Source: Bradyrhizobium sp. 186
GTDB lineage: Bacteria; Pseudomonadota; Alphaproteobacteria; Rhizobiales; Xanthobacteraceae
Assembly (NCBI RefSeq): GCF_023101685.1
Contig: NZ_CP082164.1
Span: forward strand, 4,030,001-4,094,000
Direction of reading: 5' to 3'
Length of the DNA: 64,000 nucleotides
Positions within the stretch are counted from its first letter, which is position 1. The number at the start of each line of letters is the position of its first letter. The notes beneath the pieces are model-generated. The model saw nothing but the letters and a program-made list of their open reading frames with translations, made no database searches and was not told the origin of the DNA. Positions 1-9,433 of the stretch are shown one piece after another. Position numbers and translations under genes: made by a program.

Positions 1-1823
1 GATGTGGCAAGTCGCTCGTGGCCGTCCAGCCTGAGCGCGGCGACACGGCCATGCGCGATGCCGACTATCACGATCTCGCCCGCACGCCGCGCCACGCTTA
101 CGTGGCCTTCTATCTCTGGCTCCGAGGGCAGGGCATCGACGCCGTCGTCCACATGGGCGCGCATGGCACGCTGGAATGGCTGCCCGGAAAATCCGTGGCG
201 CTGTCATCGAGCTGCTGGCCGGAAGCGCTGACTGGCGAGTTGCCGGTGATCTATCCCTTCATCGTCAACGATCCCGGCGAGGCCGCGCAGGCCAAGCGGC
301 GGACCTCTGCCGTCACGATCGGCCATCTGCCGCCGCCACTTGCAGCCTCCGCCGTGCCTGAAGGCTTGCGCCGGCTCGAACAGCTCCTCGACGAATATTC
401 GACCGCCGACGGCCTCGATCCCGCACGTCGCCTGCGCCTGATCGCCGCGATCCGCGACGAGGCGCGCGTAGCGGGGTTGGAGGGCGATCTCGGCCTCGAT
501 GCATCGGCCGCGCCGGTTGAAGCCATCCCGCGGATCGATCGCTTCGTCTGCGACCTCAAGGAAAGCCAGTTCGGCGACGGCCTGCACGTGTTCGGCCGCG
601 GCGCCTGCGGCGAGGCGGAGCGCGACGCTCTGCGTGCCGCGCTCGCGGGCCGGCGCGTCGCGCCAGGGCCGTCAGGTTCGCCCTATCGCGGGCGCCGTGA
701 TGTGCTGCCCACGGGACGCAATCTCTTTGCGGTCGATCCGCGCGCCGTGCCGACGCCATCGGCGCATGCGCAGGGAATCGAGCTCGCGGAAGAGTTGTTG
801 CGCCGCCACTTGCAGGATCACGGCGACTGGCCGAAAGGCCTCGTGATCGACCTCTGGGGCTCGGCGACCATGCGCACCGCAGGCGAAGAGTTTGCCATGG
901 CGCTGCATCTGGCCGGCCTCGCGCCGCGCTGGGATCACGCCTCGGGGCGTGTGACCGGTTACGACATCGTCGCGCCGGCCGAACTCGGCCGCCCCCGCAT
1001 CGACGTTACGCTGCGCGTGTCGGGCCTGTTCCGTGATGTCTTCTCCGGCCTTGCGCAATTGTTCGAGGCGGCGGCCGAGGCGCTATCGACGCGCGAGGAT
1101 GAGGGCGACGAGAATCCGTACCGTCATCGCGCGTCCCGGGTGTTCGCGCCGCGTCCCGGACAATACGGCGTTGGCCTGTCGGCGATCCCGGATGCCTTCA
1201 CACCCGATACGCGCGAAGCGGCCGGCGAAGCCTGGCTGTCGGCATCGTCCTGGGCATTCTCCGCCGACGGCGCGATCAAGCCCGATCGTGCCGGCATCGA
1301 ATCGCGGCTCGCATCTGCCGACGCTTTCGTCCATGTCCAGGATTTGCCTGAAACGGATCTGCTGCTCGCCGCCGACTACGCCGCGCATGAGGCCGGCGTC
1401 GCGGCTGCTGCGGCACATCTCGGCGCAGCCGCACCGTCGCTCTATCATCTCGATGCGACGCGGCCGGACCAGCCGCATGCGCGAACGCTGACGGAAGAGA
1501 TTTCGCGTGTCGTTCGCGCGCGCGCGGCCAATCCTGACTGGATCGCCGGCATGATGCGCCACGGGTTTCGTGGGGCCGCCGAGATCACCGCGACGCTCGA
1601 GCACATGGCCGCCTTCGCCCATCTGGCCGGCGCCGTCCCGCCGCATCTCTTTGATCTCTACTACGATGCGACGCTGGGCAATGACGACGTCCGCGCCTTC
1701 ATGGGACGCGATAATCCGGCGGCGCTCGCCGCGATGGAAATCTGCTTCACACGACTGCATGAGGCCTCTCTCTGGCAAACCCGCCGCAATTCGATTGCCG
1801 CTCGGCTCCGGGAGGCGTCATGA
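1..1823 (+). CDS. cobN: Cobaltochelatase subunit CobN, C-terminal part (partial)
   Basis: This is the C-terminal 600 or so residues of CobN, the large subunit of the ATP-dependent aerobic cobaltochelatase, which inserts cobalt into hydrogenobyrinic acid a,c-diamide together with CobS and CobT. The reading frame is already open at the window edge, so the true start lies upstream; the family is about 1,200-1,300 residues. Family features include the HMGAHGTLEWLPGK stretch and the ENPYRHRASRVF-type segment. Its stop overlaps the cobG start (ATGA), so the genes are probably cotranscribed and translationally coupled. The identification is firm; only the 5' end is missing. Confidence 0.95.
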   Translation, partial: CGKSLVAVQPERGDTAMRDADYHDLARTPRHAYVAFYLWLRGQGIDAVVHMGAHGTLEWLPGKSVALSSSCWPEALTGELPVIYPFIVNDPGEAAQAKRRTSAVTIGHLPPPLAASAVPEGLRRLEQLLDEYSTADGLDPARRLRLIAAIRDEARVAGLEGDLGLDASAAPVEAIPRIDRFVCDLKESQFGDGLHVFGRGACGEAERDALRAALAGRRVAPGPSGSPYRGRRDVLPTGRNLFAVDPRAVPTPSAHAQGIELAEELLRRHLQDHGDWPKGLVIDLWGSATMRTAGEEFAMALHLAGLAPRWDHASGRVTGYDIVAPAELGRPRIDVTLRVSGLFRDVFSGLAQLFEAAAEALSTREDEGDENPYRHRASRVFAPRPGQYGVGLSAIPDAFTPDTREAAGEAWLSASSWAFSADGAIKPDRAGIESRLASADAFVHVQDLPETDLLLAADYAAHEAGVAAAAAHLGAAAPSLYHLDATRPDQPHARTLTEEISRVVRARAANPDWIAGMMRHGFRGAAEITATLEHMAAFAHLAGAVPPHLFDLYYDATLGNDDVRAFMGRDNPAALAAMEICFTRLHEASLWQTRRNSIAARLREAS

Positions 1824-2983
1824 GTGCAATTGCGGTCAAGGGCTGGTGTCCCGGCGCGCTGCGGCCGATGCAATCGGGCGATGGGCTCGTCGTCCGGGTG
1901 CGTCCTTTCGGCGGGCGTCTTGAAGCAACCCAGGTTGCCGGACTTGCTGAGCTGGCTGAACGCTTCGGCAACGGCCTCCTTGATGTGACGAGCCGCGCGA
2001 ATCTCCAGATCAGGGGTGTCGACGAACAGGGCCATCGGCTCTTGCTCGACGGACTTGCGCATCTGGGGCTGCTTGACCACGACGCTGATACCGAAGCCCG
2101 GCGCAACATCCTGGTGACGCCGTTCTGGATCGGCGGCGACGAAACCCAGTCACTTGCCGCGGAGCTCGAAGAAGCGCTTGCTGATAGCGCGCTGGCGCTT
2201 CCGACCAAATTCGGCTTCGCCATCGATGACGGAAAGTCGCGCGTGCTGGCCGGCGATTCCGCTGACGTACGCATTGAGCGCGATCGCGGAGGCCGGCTTC
2301 TGGTGCGGGCTGATGGCGCGAGGCTCGGCCGCTCCGTCGCACGCGGAGAGGCGGTGAGCGCGGCGCTCGCGCTCGCAAACTGGTTCATCGTCTCCGGAGG
2401 AGCCAAGGGCGGGCGAGGGCGCATGGCGGCCCACATTGCGGCTGGCGCGGCATTGCCTGAGAGCTTGCGCGCTGAGACCGAGCCTGCCCCGGTGATGGCC
2501 GCGTTGCGGCCCGGGCATTACCCGCAGGGGGCAATGGTTGGCGTCGCGTTCGGACAGATGCTGCACTCGACGCTCCATCAATTCGCGGGTTGCGGACATG
2601 CGCTGCGCATGACGCCATGGCGGATGGTTCTGAGCGAGGGCAAGCGGGAGATGCCGAGGGTGGCAGGCCTCATCACGGAGCCTTACGATCCCGCGTTGCG
2701 CGTCATCGCCTGTAGCGGCGCCCCGCGCTGCCGCGAGGCGCATGCCGACGCGCGGGCGCTGGCGGCAGCACTTGCGCCGCGCATCACCGCCGATACGCGG
2801 CTGCACGTTTCCGGTTGCGCCAAGGGCTGTGCTCGTTCCGGGGCGTCTGCGGTGACGTTGGTCGCGACCAGCGGCGGCTTCGATCTCGTCCGCGACGGCT
2901 CGACGCGCGATGAGCCGGTGTTGCGCGGCCTGAACGGCGCCGACATCGTCAGCGATCCCTCTATCCTTGTGGGAGGGCACTGA
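1820..2983 (+). CDS. cobG: Precorrin-3B synthase CobG
   Basis: 387-residue protein of the sulfite/nitrite reductase-like ferredoxin fold. CobG uses molecular oxygen to convert precorrin-3A to precorrin-3B, the step that sets up ring contraction in the aerobic pathway. Four cysteines expected to hold the [4Fe-4S] cluster are visible at about C298, C304, C333 and C337 (CSGAPRC and GCAKGC). The start overlaps the cobN stop by four bases, and its own stop shares one base with the cobH ATG. Its presence marks the organism as using the oxygen-dependent route. Confidence 0.95.
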   Translation: MSAIAVKGWCPGALRPMQSGDGLVVRVRPFGGRLEATQVAGLAELAERFGNGLLDVTSRANLQIRGVDEQGHRLLLDGLAHLGLLDHDADTEARRNILVTPFWIGGDETQSLAAELEEALADSALALPTKFGFAIDDGKSRVLAGDSADVRIERDRGGRLLVRADGARLGRSVARGEAVSAALALANWFIVSGGAKGGRGRMAAHIAAGAALPESLRAETEPAPVMAALRPGHYPQGAMVGVAFGQMLHSTLHQFAGCGHALRMTPWRMVLSEGKREMPRVAGLITEPYDPALRVIACSGAPRCREAHADARALAAALAPRITADTRLHVSGCAKGCARSGASAVTLVATSGGFDLVRDGSTRDEPVLRGLNGADIVSDPSILVGGH

Positions 2984-3612
2984 TGCCGCACGTCTACGAG
3001 ACCGATGGCGCCGCGATCTACCGGCAGTCCTTCGCGACCATCCGGGCCGAAGCTGATCTGTCGCGCTTCACGCCCGACGAGGAGCAGGTCGTGGTCCGGA
3101 TGATCCATGCCGCCGGCCTGGTGGGCCTGGAGGCGCATATCCGCTTCACGCCCGGCATGGCGACCGCTGCGCGCGACGCACTGCAGAGAGGCGCGCCGAT
3201 CCTGTGTGATGCACGCATGGTCTCGGAGGGAATTACGCGCGCGCGGTTGCCGTCCGGCAACGCCGTCATCTGTACGCTCGGCGACGCGGCCGTTCCTGCG
3301 CTTGCGCAATCCATGCGCAACACGCGCTCGGCCGCAGCGCTGGAGTTGTGGCGGCCGCATCTCGACGGCGCAATCGTTGCGATCGGCAACGCGCCGACCG
3401 CGCTGTTTCATCTCCTCAACATGCTTGAGGACGGCAACTGCCCGCGGCCGGCGGCGGTGATCGGTTGCCCCGTCGGCTTTGTCGGTGCCGCCGAATCCAA
3501 GGCCGCGCTGATGGCCGATCCGCCGGTGCCGGCGCTGACGGTCGAGGGACGTCTCGGCGGCTCCGCGATCACCGTTGCCGCCGTCAACGCGCTGGCGAGC
3601 CGGAGCGAATAG
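2983..3612 (+). CDS. cobH: Precorrin-8X methylmutase CobH
   Basis: 209-residue CobH, which moves the C11 methyl group to C12, turning precorrin-8X into hydrogenobyrinate. The conserved catalytic histidine is at residue 42, in the segment RMIHAAGLVG. The length is normal for the family. The start codon overlaps the cobG stop by one base, and cobI begins three bases after its stop, so it sits inside the tightly packed cob operon. Confidence 0.95.
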   Translation: MPHVYETDGAAIYRQSFATIRAEADLSRFTPDEEQVVVRMIHAAGLVGLEAHIRFTPGMATAARDALQRGAPILCDARMVSEGITRARLPSGNAVICTLGDAAVPALAQSMRNTRSAAALELWRPHLDGAIVAIGNAPTALFHLLNMLEDGNCPRPAAVIGCPVGFVGAAESKAALMADPPVPALTVEGRLGGSAITVAAVNALASRSE

Positions 3613-3614
3613 CG

Positions 3615-4346
3615 ATGGGACGCATCATCTGCTGCGGTCTCGGCCCCGGTGATCCCGACCTGATGAGCGTGCGCGCGGACCGGACGGTGCGTGGCGCAAA
3701 GCACGTCGCTTATTTCCGCAAGAAGGGCAGGCCGGGCCAGGCGCGCCGCATCGTCGAAGGCATGCTCGCAGGCGACGTCACCGAATATCCGATGGAATAT
3801 CCGGTCACCACGGAGATCGCCTTCGACAGTCCCGACTATGTCCGCCTGCTCGCCGGCTTCTACGACGAGTGGGCGGAGCGCCTGGCACGGCTGGCGCGCG
3901 CGGTTGATGTCATCGTGCTCTGCGAGGGCGATCCCTATTTCTACGGCTCCTTCATGCATCTGCACGCGCGCCTGCAAGGCCGCGTCGAACTCGAGGTGAT
4001 CGCCGGCATTCCCGGCATGGCCGGCTGCTGGAATGCGGTCGGGCAGCCGATCGCGCTTGGCGACGACGTCACGACGGTGTTGATGGGCACGTTGGACGAG
4101 AAACAACTCGAACGGCGCATGCGCGATTCCGATGCGCTCGTCATCATGAAGACCGGCCGCAATCTTGAGAAAGTGCGCCGCGCGCTCGCTGCCGCCGGAA
4201 GGCTAGACGATGCCTGGCTGGTCGAGCGCGGCACCATGCCGGGCGAGCGTGTGGTGCGGCTCGCAGATATCGATGCCGCCGAGTGTCCCTATTTCGCGAT
4301 CGTGCTCGTGCACGGCAAGGGCCGGCATCTGGACGCCGCCGAATGA
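3615..4346 (+). CDS. cobI: Precorrin-2 C20-methyltransferase CobI
   Basis: 243-residue SAM-dependent tetrapyrrole methylase that methylates precorrin-2 at C20. The N-terminal glycine-rich loop (GLGPGDPD) and the acidic EGDPYFYGSF segment are typical of the class. I chose the ATG at 3615 because it follows the cobH stop directly and places the glycine loop at the N terminus; the open frame extends further upstream into cobH. The stop overlaps cobJ (ATGA). Confidence 0.94.
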   Translation: MGRIICCGLGPGDPDLMSVRADRTVRGAKHVAYFRKKGRPGQARRIVEGMLAGDVTEYPMEYPVTTEIAFDSPDYVRLLAGFYDEWAERLARLARAVDVIVLCEGDPYFYGSFMHLHARLQGRVELEVIAGIPGMAGCWNAVGQPIALGDDVTTVLMGTLDEKQLERRMRDSDALVIMKTGRNLEKVRRALAAAGRLDDAWLVERGTMPGERVVRLADIDAAECPYFAIVLVHGKGRHLDAAE

Positions 4347-5077
4347 CGGGCACGCTGACCATCGCAGGCCTTGGGCCGGGCAGCGACACACTGGTGACGC
4401 CTGAGGTCTCTGCCGCACTCGCGGCTGCGACCGACATTCTGGGTTATGCGCCCTATGTCGCGCGCGTGCCGCCGCGGGTGGGGCTTAACCTCCGTCCGTC
4501 CGACAACCGCGAGGAGTTGCAGCGCGCTAGCGAAGCCTTGCGGCTTGCCGCCGAAGGCGGGCAAGTTGTCGTCGTGTCCTCGGGGGACCCCGGCGTGTTC
4601 GCGATGGCGTCCGCCGTGTTCGAGGCGCTCGAACAGGCGCCGCAATGGCGGGAGCTTCCGATCCGTGTGCTACCCGGCATTACCGCGATGCTGGCTGCTG
4701 CCGCGCGCGCCGGTGCGCCGCTCGGCCATGATTTCTGCGCGATCAATCTCTCGGACAATCTCAAGCCGTGGGCGGTGATCGAGAAGCGCCTGCGGCTGGC
4801 GGCGGAAGCCGATTTTGCCATCGCGATGTACAATCCGCGCTCGACAAGCCGGCCGGAGGGATTTGGCCGCGCGCTTGCCGTGCTGAAAGAAGCCGGCTGC
4901 GGCGAACGCCTCGTGATCTTTGCGCGCGCGGTGAGCGCGCCCGACGAGCGGATCGAAACGGTGACACTGAACGACGCGCGGCCCGAGATGGCCGATATGC
5001 GCACGCTCGTGATCGTCGGCAACTCGCAGACGCGCCGCGTTGGCCGCTGGGTCTATGCGCCGAGGCAGATCCGATGA
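4343..5077 (+). CDS. cobJ: Precorrin-3B C17-methyltransferase CobJ
   Basis: 244-residue SAM-dependent methylase that catalyses C17 methylation and ring contraction of precorrin-3B to precorrin-4. Visible family features are the N-terminal GLGPGS loop, the VVVSSGDPGVFAMA segment and the SDNLKPW-type motif. The ATG at 4343 overlaps the cobI stop. The last 25 bases overlap, tail to tail, the 3' end of cobK on the opposite strand. Confidence 0.94.
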   Translation: MTGTLTIAGLGPGSDTLVTPEVSAALAAATDILGYAPYVARVPPRVGLNLRPSDNREELQRASEALRLAAEGGQVVVVSSGDPGVFAMASAVFEALEQAPQWRELPIRVLPGITAMLAAAARAGAPLGHDFCAINLSDNLKPWAVIEKRLRLAAEADFAIAMYNPRSTSRPEGFGRALAVLKEAGCGERLVIFARAVSAPDERIETVTLNDARPEMADMRTLVIVGNSQTRRVGRWVYAPRQIR

Positions 5078-5799
5078 CCGAGCCATTGCATGATTCCGGC
5101 TACGCTTTCGATCCGCTGTCGCTCGGGCAGTTCCGGCCGCGAGATCATGATCACGGGCAGGCCCAGCGCACGGGCGGCGTCGATCTTGGCGCGCGCGCCA
5201 TCGCCGCCGGAATTGCGGGCGACGATCCACGCGATGCCTCGCGCGCGCATCATCTCCAACTCGCGATCAAGCGTGAACGGTCCGCGCGACACGATTACGT
5301 CAGCCGCGAAGGGCAGGGGCGCTTCCGGTGGATCGACGAATCTCAGCGTGTAGGTGTGCTGCGGCCTGGTCGCGAATGGCGCAATGTGCTGGCGCCCGAT
5401 AGCGAGGAAGACGCGCGCCGGGGATTCGGGAAGAGCAGCGACCGCAGCGTTGACGTCAGCGACCTCGATCCAGTTGTCGACGGGCGACTTGTCCCAAGGC
5501 GCTCGCTCCAGTGCAATCAGTGGCGTCCCGGTTTCCGCGCAAGCCGCAACCGCGTTGCGGCTTATCTCGGCGGCAAAGGGATGCGTCGCATCGATCACAT
5601 GCGTGATGGCTTCGCGATGAATGTAGTCGGCAAGCCCGACCACGCCGCCGAAGCCGCCAATCCGGGTCGGCAGCGGCTGATCGGCGGGCGCACGGGTGCG
5701 GCCGCCATAGGAATAGACGGCCGCGATGCCCGCGCGCGCGATTGCCGCCGCGAGCAGGCTCGCATCGGCTGTTCCGCCCAGAATGAGGGCGCGCGTCAT
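5053..5799 (-). CDS. cobK: Precorrin-6A reductase CobK (reverse strand within the cob operon)
   Basis: 248-residue NADPH-dependent precorrin-6A reductase, recognised by the N-terminal ALILGGTADA nucleotide-binding segment, YSYGGRT and the DATHPFAAEIS motif. I chose the ATG at 5799 because an upstream in-frame extension lies inside cobL and looks like noise. The gene is antisense within a plus-strand operon. It overlaps cobJ by 25 bases at the 3' end, and its start codon interlocks with that of cobL (CATG, 5797-5800). It must therefore be transcribed from a promoter inside cobL. Confidence 0.93.
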   Translation of the reverse strand: MTRALILGGTADASLLAAAIARAGIAAVYSYGGRTRAPADQPLPTRIGGFGGVVGLADYIHREAITHVIDATHPFAAEISRNAVAACAETGTPLIALERAPWDKSPVDNWIEVADVNAAVAALPESPARVFLAIGRQHIAPFATRPQHTYTLRFVDPPEAPLPFAADVIVSRGPFTLDRELEMMRARGIAWIVARNSGGDGARAKIDAARALGLPVIMISRPELPERQRIESVAGIMQWLGHRICLGA

Positions 5800-6979
5800 G
5801 GCTGATCCCTGGCTGACTATCATCGGCATCGGCGAAGATGGACTCGCAGGGCTGTCGGAAGCAAGCCGAAAGGCGCTTGCCAATGCAGAAACGATATTCG
5901 GCGGCGAGCGTCATCTCGTGCTGGCGGGCGTGACCAGTCGCGGCCGCGCGTGGCCGGTGCCATTCGATGCAGATGCCGTGCTGAGCTGCCGCGGCCGGCC
6001 GACCGCGGTGCTCGCCTCCGGCGATCCGTTTTGGTATGGCGTCGGCGCAAGCCTGGCCGAGAAGCTCGATGCCGGCGAGTGGATTGCGCATTCCGCGCCG
6101 TCGACCTTCTCGCTTGCCGCCGCGCGGCTGGGCTGGCGGCTCGAATCCGTCGTGTGCGTGGGTCTTCACGCCGCGCCATTCGAGCGCCTTGTGCCGCATC
6201 TCGCGCATGGCGCGCGGATCATTTGTCTGGTGCGCGATGGCAAGGCTGCCGGCGATCTCGCGAGATGGCTGACCGAGCGCAGATGGGGCGCCTCGGCATT
6301 CTGGACTCTCGCCGCGCTTGGCGGGCCACATGAAAGCGTCGGTGAGTGTCGCGCTGAGAGCTATACGCGCGCTTCCGCCGGAAAGCTGGTCGCGGTGGCG
6401 CTGGAGGCGAAGGGGGCGCACGGTTTGTCTCGCAGCTCGGGCCTGCCGGACGATCTCTTCGCTCACGACGGCCAGATCACCAAGCGGCCGGTGCGCGCGT
6501 TGGCGCTCTCGACACTGGCGCCCTCTCCCGGCAAGAGGCTATGGGACATCGGCGCGGGTTCAGGCTCGATTTCGGTGGAGTGGGCATTGTGCGGCGGGAC
6601 GGCGATCGCCGTCGAGGCGCGCGAGGATCGCGCCGCCAACATCCGCAGCAATGCTGCCGAGTTCGGATTAGCGCATCGGATCACCGTCATCGCAGGGAAA
6701 GCGCCCGAATCTCTCGCGAGGCTGGAAGCGCCGGATGCCGTCTTCATCGGCGGCGGCCTCGACATTGCGATGTTCGATGCGGTCTGGTCGCGCATCGCGC
6801 CGGGTACGCGGCTGGTTGCGCATGCGGTGACGCTGGAAACGGAAGCGGTGCTCGGCGAGCTGCATCAGCGCCACGGCGGCGAGCTGATGCGGGTCGAGAT
6901 CTCCCATGCCGGTCCGCTCGGCCGCTATCGGTCCTGGGAGGCGGCGCGGCCGGTGGTGCAGTGGAGTACAGTCCGATGA
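5798..6979 (+). CDS. cobL: Precorrin-6Y C5,15-methyltransferase (decarboxylating) CobL
   Basis: 393-residue bifunctional enzyme. The N-terminal tetrapyrrole methylase half (IGIGEDG at about residue 8; [11 protein letters not shown]) methylates C5. The C-terminal class I methyltransferase half, with the SAM loop [14 protein letters not shown] near residue 248, methylates C15 and decarboxylates the C12 acetate. The full-length fusion is intact. The ATG at 5798 overlaps the start codon of cobK on the other strand, and the stop overlaps cobE (ATGA). Confidence 0.95.
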   Translation: MADPWLTIIGIGEDGLAGLSEASRKALANAETIFGGERHLVLAGVTSRGRAWPVPFDADAVLSCRGRPTAVLASGDPFWYGVGASLAEKLDAGEWIAHSAPSTFSLAAARLGWRLESVVCVGLHAAPFERLVPHLAHGARIICLVRDGKAAGDLARWLTERRWGASAFWTLAALGGPHESVGECRAESYTRASAGKLVAVALEAKGAHGLSRSSGLPDDLFAHDGQITKRPVRALALSTLAPSPGKRLWDIGAGSGSISVEWALCGGTAIAVEAREDRAANIRSNAAEFGLAHRITVIAGKAPESLARLEAPDAVFIGGGLDIAMFDAVWSRIAPGTRLVAHAVTLETEAVLGELHQRHGGELMRVEISHAGPLGRYRSWEAARPVVQWSTVR

Positions 6980-7344
6980 AGGTCGCCGGGCTCGGGTTCA
7001 AGCGCGATGTCACCTTAGCGTCGTTGCGCGAGGCGCTTCTGGCGGCTGGCGGTCCCGCAGGCCTCGCGGCGGTGGCAACGGTCAGCGACAAGGCCGACGC
7101 CGAGGCGCTGAAACTTCTGGCGCGCGAATGCGGCGTGCCGATCAAGGCTGTTCCGCACGATGTGCTCGCAGGCATCACGACGCCGACCCGGTCAGAGCTC
7201 ATCGTCGAAAAGTTCGGCACAGGATCTGTTGCCGAAGCTGCTGCACTTGCGGCGGCCGGTCCTCGCGCCCGGTTGATTGCGACGCGGACGGTCTCGCAGG
7301 ATCGGACCGCGACTGCGGCGATCGCGGAAGGAGACGACGCATGA
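6976..7344 (+). CDS. cobE: CobE / CbiG C-terminal domain protein
   Basis: 122-residue protein matching the CobE family, equivalent to the C-terminal domain of CbiG. Typical segments are the N-terminal VAGLGFKRD and the middle [15 protein letters not shown]. CobE is needed for efficient cobalamin synthesis in aerobic producers, although its exact role (proposed metabolite handling) is less clear than that of its neighbours. The start overlaps cobL and the stop overlaps cobM, both by ATGA. Confidence 0.9.
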   Translation: MKVAGLGFKRDVTLASLREALLAAGGPAGLAAVATVSDKADAEALKLLARECGVPIKAVPHDVLAGITTPTRSELIVEKFGTGSVAEAAALAAAGPRARLIATRTVSQDRTATAAIAEGDDA

Positions 7345-8123
7345 CGGTGCACTTCATCGGTGCAGGGCCGGGGGCTCCCGATTTGCTCACGTTGCGCGGC
7401 CGCGATCTGATCGCCGCCTGTCCGGTCTGCCTCTATGCCGGCTCGCTCGTGCCGGAAGGCGTGTTGGCGCATTGCCCGCCCGGCGCGCGGATCGTCAACA
7501 CCGCGCCGCTGTCGCTCGACGAGATCGTTGCCGAGATTGCCGCTGCGCATGCGGTAGGTAAAGACGTCGCGCGGCTGCATTCCGGCGATCTCTCGATCTG
7601 GTCGGCGATGGGTGAGCAACTGCGCCGCCTGCGCGCGCTCGGCATTCCTTGCACCGTGACGCCGGGCGTGCCGGCCTTCTCGGCCGCCGCCGCGGCACTC
7701 GAAGCCGAGCTGACACTGCCCGGCCTCGCACAGACCGTGGTGCTGACGCGCACGCCGGGCCGCGCCAGCGCGATGCCGGAAGGCGAGAAGCTCGGTGCAT
7801 TTGCTGCGACCGGTGCGGTGCTCGCCATCCACCTGTCGATCCATCTGCTCGACAAGGTCGTTGCGGAGCTCACGCCGCATTACGGCGCGGACTGTCCAGT
7901 CGCCATCGTCTGGCGCGCGAGCTGGCCGGATCAGCGCATCGTCCGCGCGACGCTTGCAACTCTCGATGCTGCGGTTGGTGCCGAGCTCGAACGTACCGCT
8001 CTCATCCTGGTCGGCAAGACGCTGGGCGCGGCGGATTTTTCCGAGAGCCGCCTCTACGCCGCCGACTACGATCGCCGCTATCGGCCGGTTGGCCCCGAGC
8101 CGCGCTTTCCGGAGGCGTCGTGA
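7341..8123 (+). CDS. cobM: Precorrin-4 C11-methyltransferase CobM
   Basis: 260-residue SAM-dependent methylase that methylates precorrin-4 at C11 to give precorrin-5. The N-terminal [14 protein letters not shown] loop, the YAGSLVP motif and the [12 protein letters not shown] segment are characteristic. The ATG overlaps the cobE stop, and the TGA shares a base with the cobB ATG (TGATG). The gene is intact and of normal length. Confidence 0.95.
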   Translation: MTVHFIGAGPGAPDLLTLRGRDLIAACPVCLYAGSLVPEGVLAHCPPGARIVNTAPLSLDEIVAEIAAAHAVGKDVARLHSGDLSIWSAMGEQLRRLRALGIPCTVTPGVPAFSAAAAALEAELTLPGLAQTVVLTRTPGRASAMPEGEKLGAFAATGAVLAIHLSIHLLDKVVAELTPHYGADCPVAIVWRASWPDQRIVRATLATLDAAVGAELERTALILVGKTLGAADFSESRLYAADYDRRYRPVGPEPRFPEAS

Positions 8124-9433
8124 TGGCCGCAAGCCTCGTCATCTCCGCGCCGGCCTCCGGCGTCGGCAAGACGACGCTGACGCTGGCGCTCGCGCGCGCA
8201 TGGCGTAATCGCGGACTGAAGGTGCAATGCTTCAAGAGCGGGCCTGACTATATCGATCCCGCCTTCCACGCCGCTGCCACAGGGCGCGCCTCCGTCAACG
8301 TCGACAGCTGGGCGATGGACCGCGCGACGATCGTGCATCTCGTCGGCCGCGGCACCGATGCCGATGTCGTGCTCGCCGAAGGCTCGATGGGCCTGTTCGA
8401 CGGCGTCGCCGCGCGCGGCGTCTGTGGTACCGGTGCCACCGCCGACATTGCGGAGATGCTGGGCTGGCCGGTGCTGCTGGTGATCGATCCCTCCGGGCAG
8501 GCGCAGACAGCTGCGGCCATTGCCGCCGGCCTTCGCGACTATCGCGCCGGCCTGCGTCTTGCCGGCGTCGTGCTCAACCGCGTCGCAAGCCCGCGCCACG
8601 AAGATCTGGTGCGGCGGGCGCTCGCGGACGCAGGCATTGCCGTGTTCGGCGCGCTGCCACGTCATGCCGAGATCAGCCTGCCGAAGCGGCATCTCGGCCT
8701 GGTGCAGGCCGAGGAGCAGGCCGAGATCGGCGGCCTGATCGACGAGGCCGCGCGCTTCGTCGCCGAGCATGTCGATCTCGATGCCGTGCTGCGATCGGCC
8801 GCGGCCTGGTCGCCGGAGCCTGCGGTGAAGGGCCTGAACGTGACGCCGCCCGGGCAGCGCATCGCGCTCGCCCGTGATGCCGCGTTCTCATTCGTCTACC
8901 CGCACATGCTGGAAGCCTGGCGTGCAGCCGGCGCCGAAATCCTGCCGTTCTCACCGCTCGCCGACGAAACGCCCGACGCGAGCGCCGACGTCTGCTGGCT
9001 GCCCGGCGGCTATCCCGAGCTTCACGCAGGGAAGATTGCCGCCAATGCGCACTTTCGTGGCGGCCTACGCGCCTTCGCCGAAACGCGCCCGGTGCACGGC
9101 GAGTGCGGAGGTTATATGGTGCTGGGTGCAGGCCTCACCGATGCCGACGGCATACACCATGAGATGACGGGTCTGCTCGGCCTGGAGACGAGCTTTGCCA
9201 AACGCCGCATGCATCTGGGCTACCGTCTGGCCGAACTCGCCGCGCCGATGCCGGGACATCAGGCCGGTGCGCGCCTGCGCGGCCACGAGTTTCACTATTC
9301 GACCATCGTCGCGCAGCCGGATACGCCGCTAGCGGTCGTGCACGACGCGACCGGTGCGGTCATCGCCGAGACCGGCTCGCGGCGCGGCCAAGCCACCGGC
9401 ACGTTCTTCCATCTGATCGCGGAGGACCGGTGA
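8123..9433 (+). CDS. cobB: Hydrogenobyrinic (cobyrinic) acid a,c-diamide synthase CobB
   Basis: 436-residue glutamine-dependent amidotransferase that amidates the a and c side chains of hydrogenobyrinate before cobalt insertion. An N-terminal P-loop (APASGVGKTT, about residues 9-18) binds ATP. The C-terminal class I-like glutaminase domain has its nucleophile at about C328 in the HGECGGYMVLG segment. The ATG at 8123 is preferred; a GTG one codon earlier is also possible. The stop overlaps the GTG start of cobA. Confidence 0.95.
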   Translation: MAASLVISAPASGVGKTTLTLALARAWRNRGLKVQCFKSGPDYIDPAFHAAATGRASVNVDSWAMDRATIVHLVGRGTDADVVLAEGSMGLFDGVAARGVCGTGATADIAEMLGWPVLLVIDPSGQAQTAAAIAAGLRDYRAGLRLAGVVLNRVASPRHEDLVRRALADAGIAVFGALPRHAEISLPKRHLGLVQAEEQAEIGGLIDEAARFVAEHVDLDAVLRSAAAWSPEPAVKGLNVTPPGQRIALARDAAFSFVYPHMLEAWRAAGAEILPFSPLADETPDASADVCWLPGGYPELHAGKIAANAHFRGGLRAFAETRPVHGECGGYMVLGAGLTDADGIHHEMTGLLGLETSFAKRRMHLGYRLAELAAPMPGHQAGARLRGHEFHYSTIVAQPDTPLAVVHDATGAVIAETGSRRGQATGTFFHLIAEDR

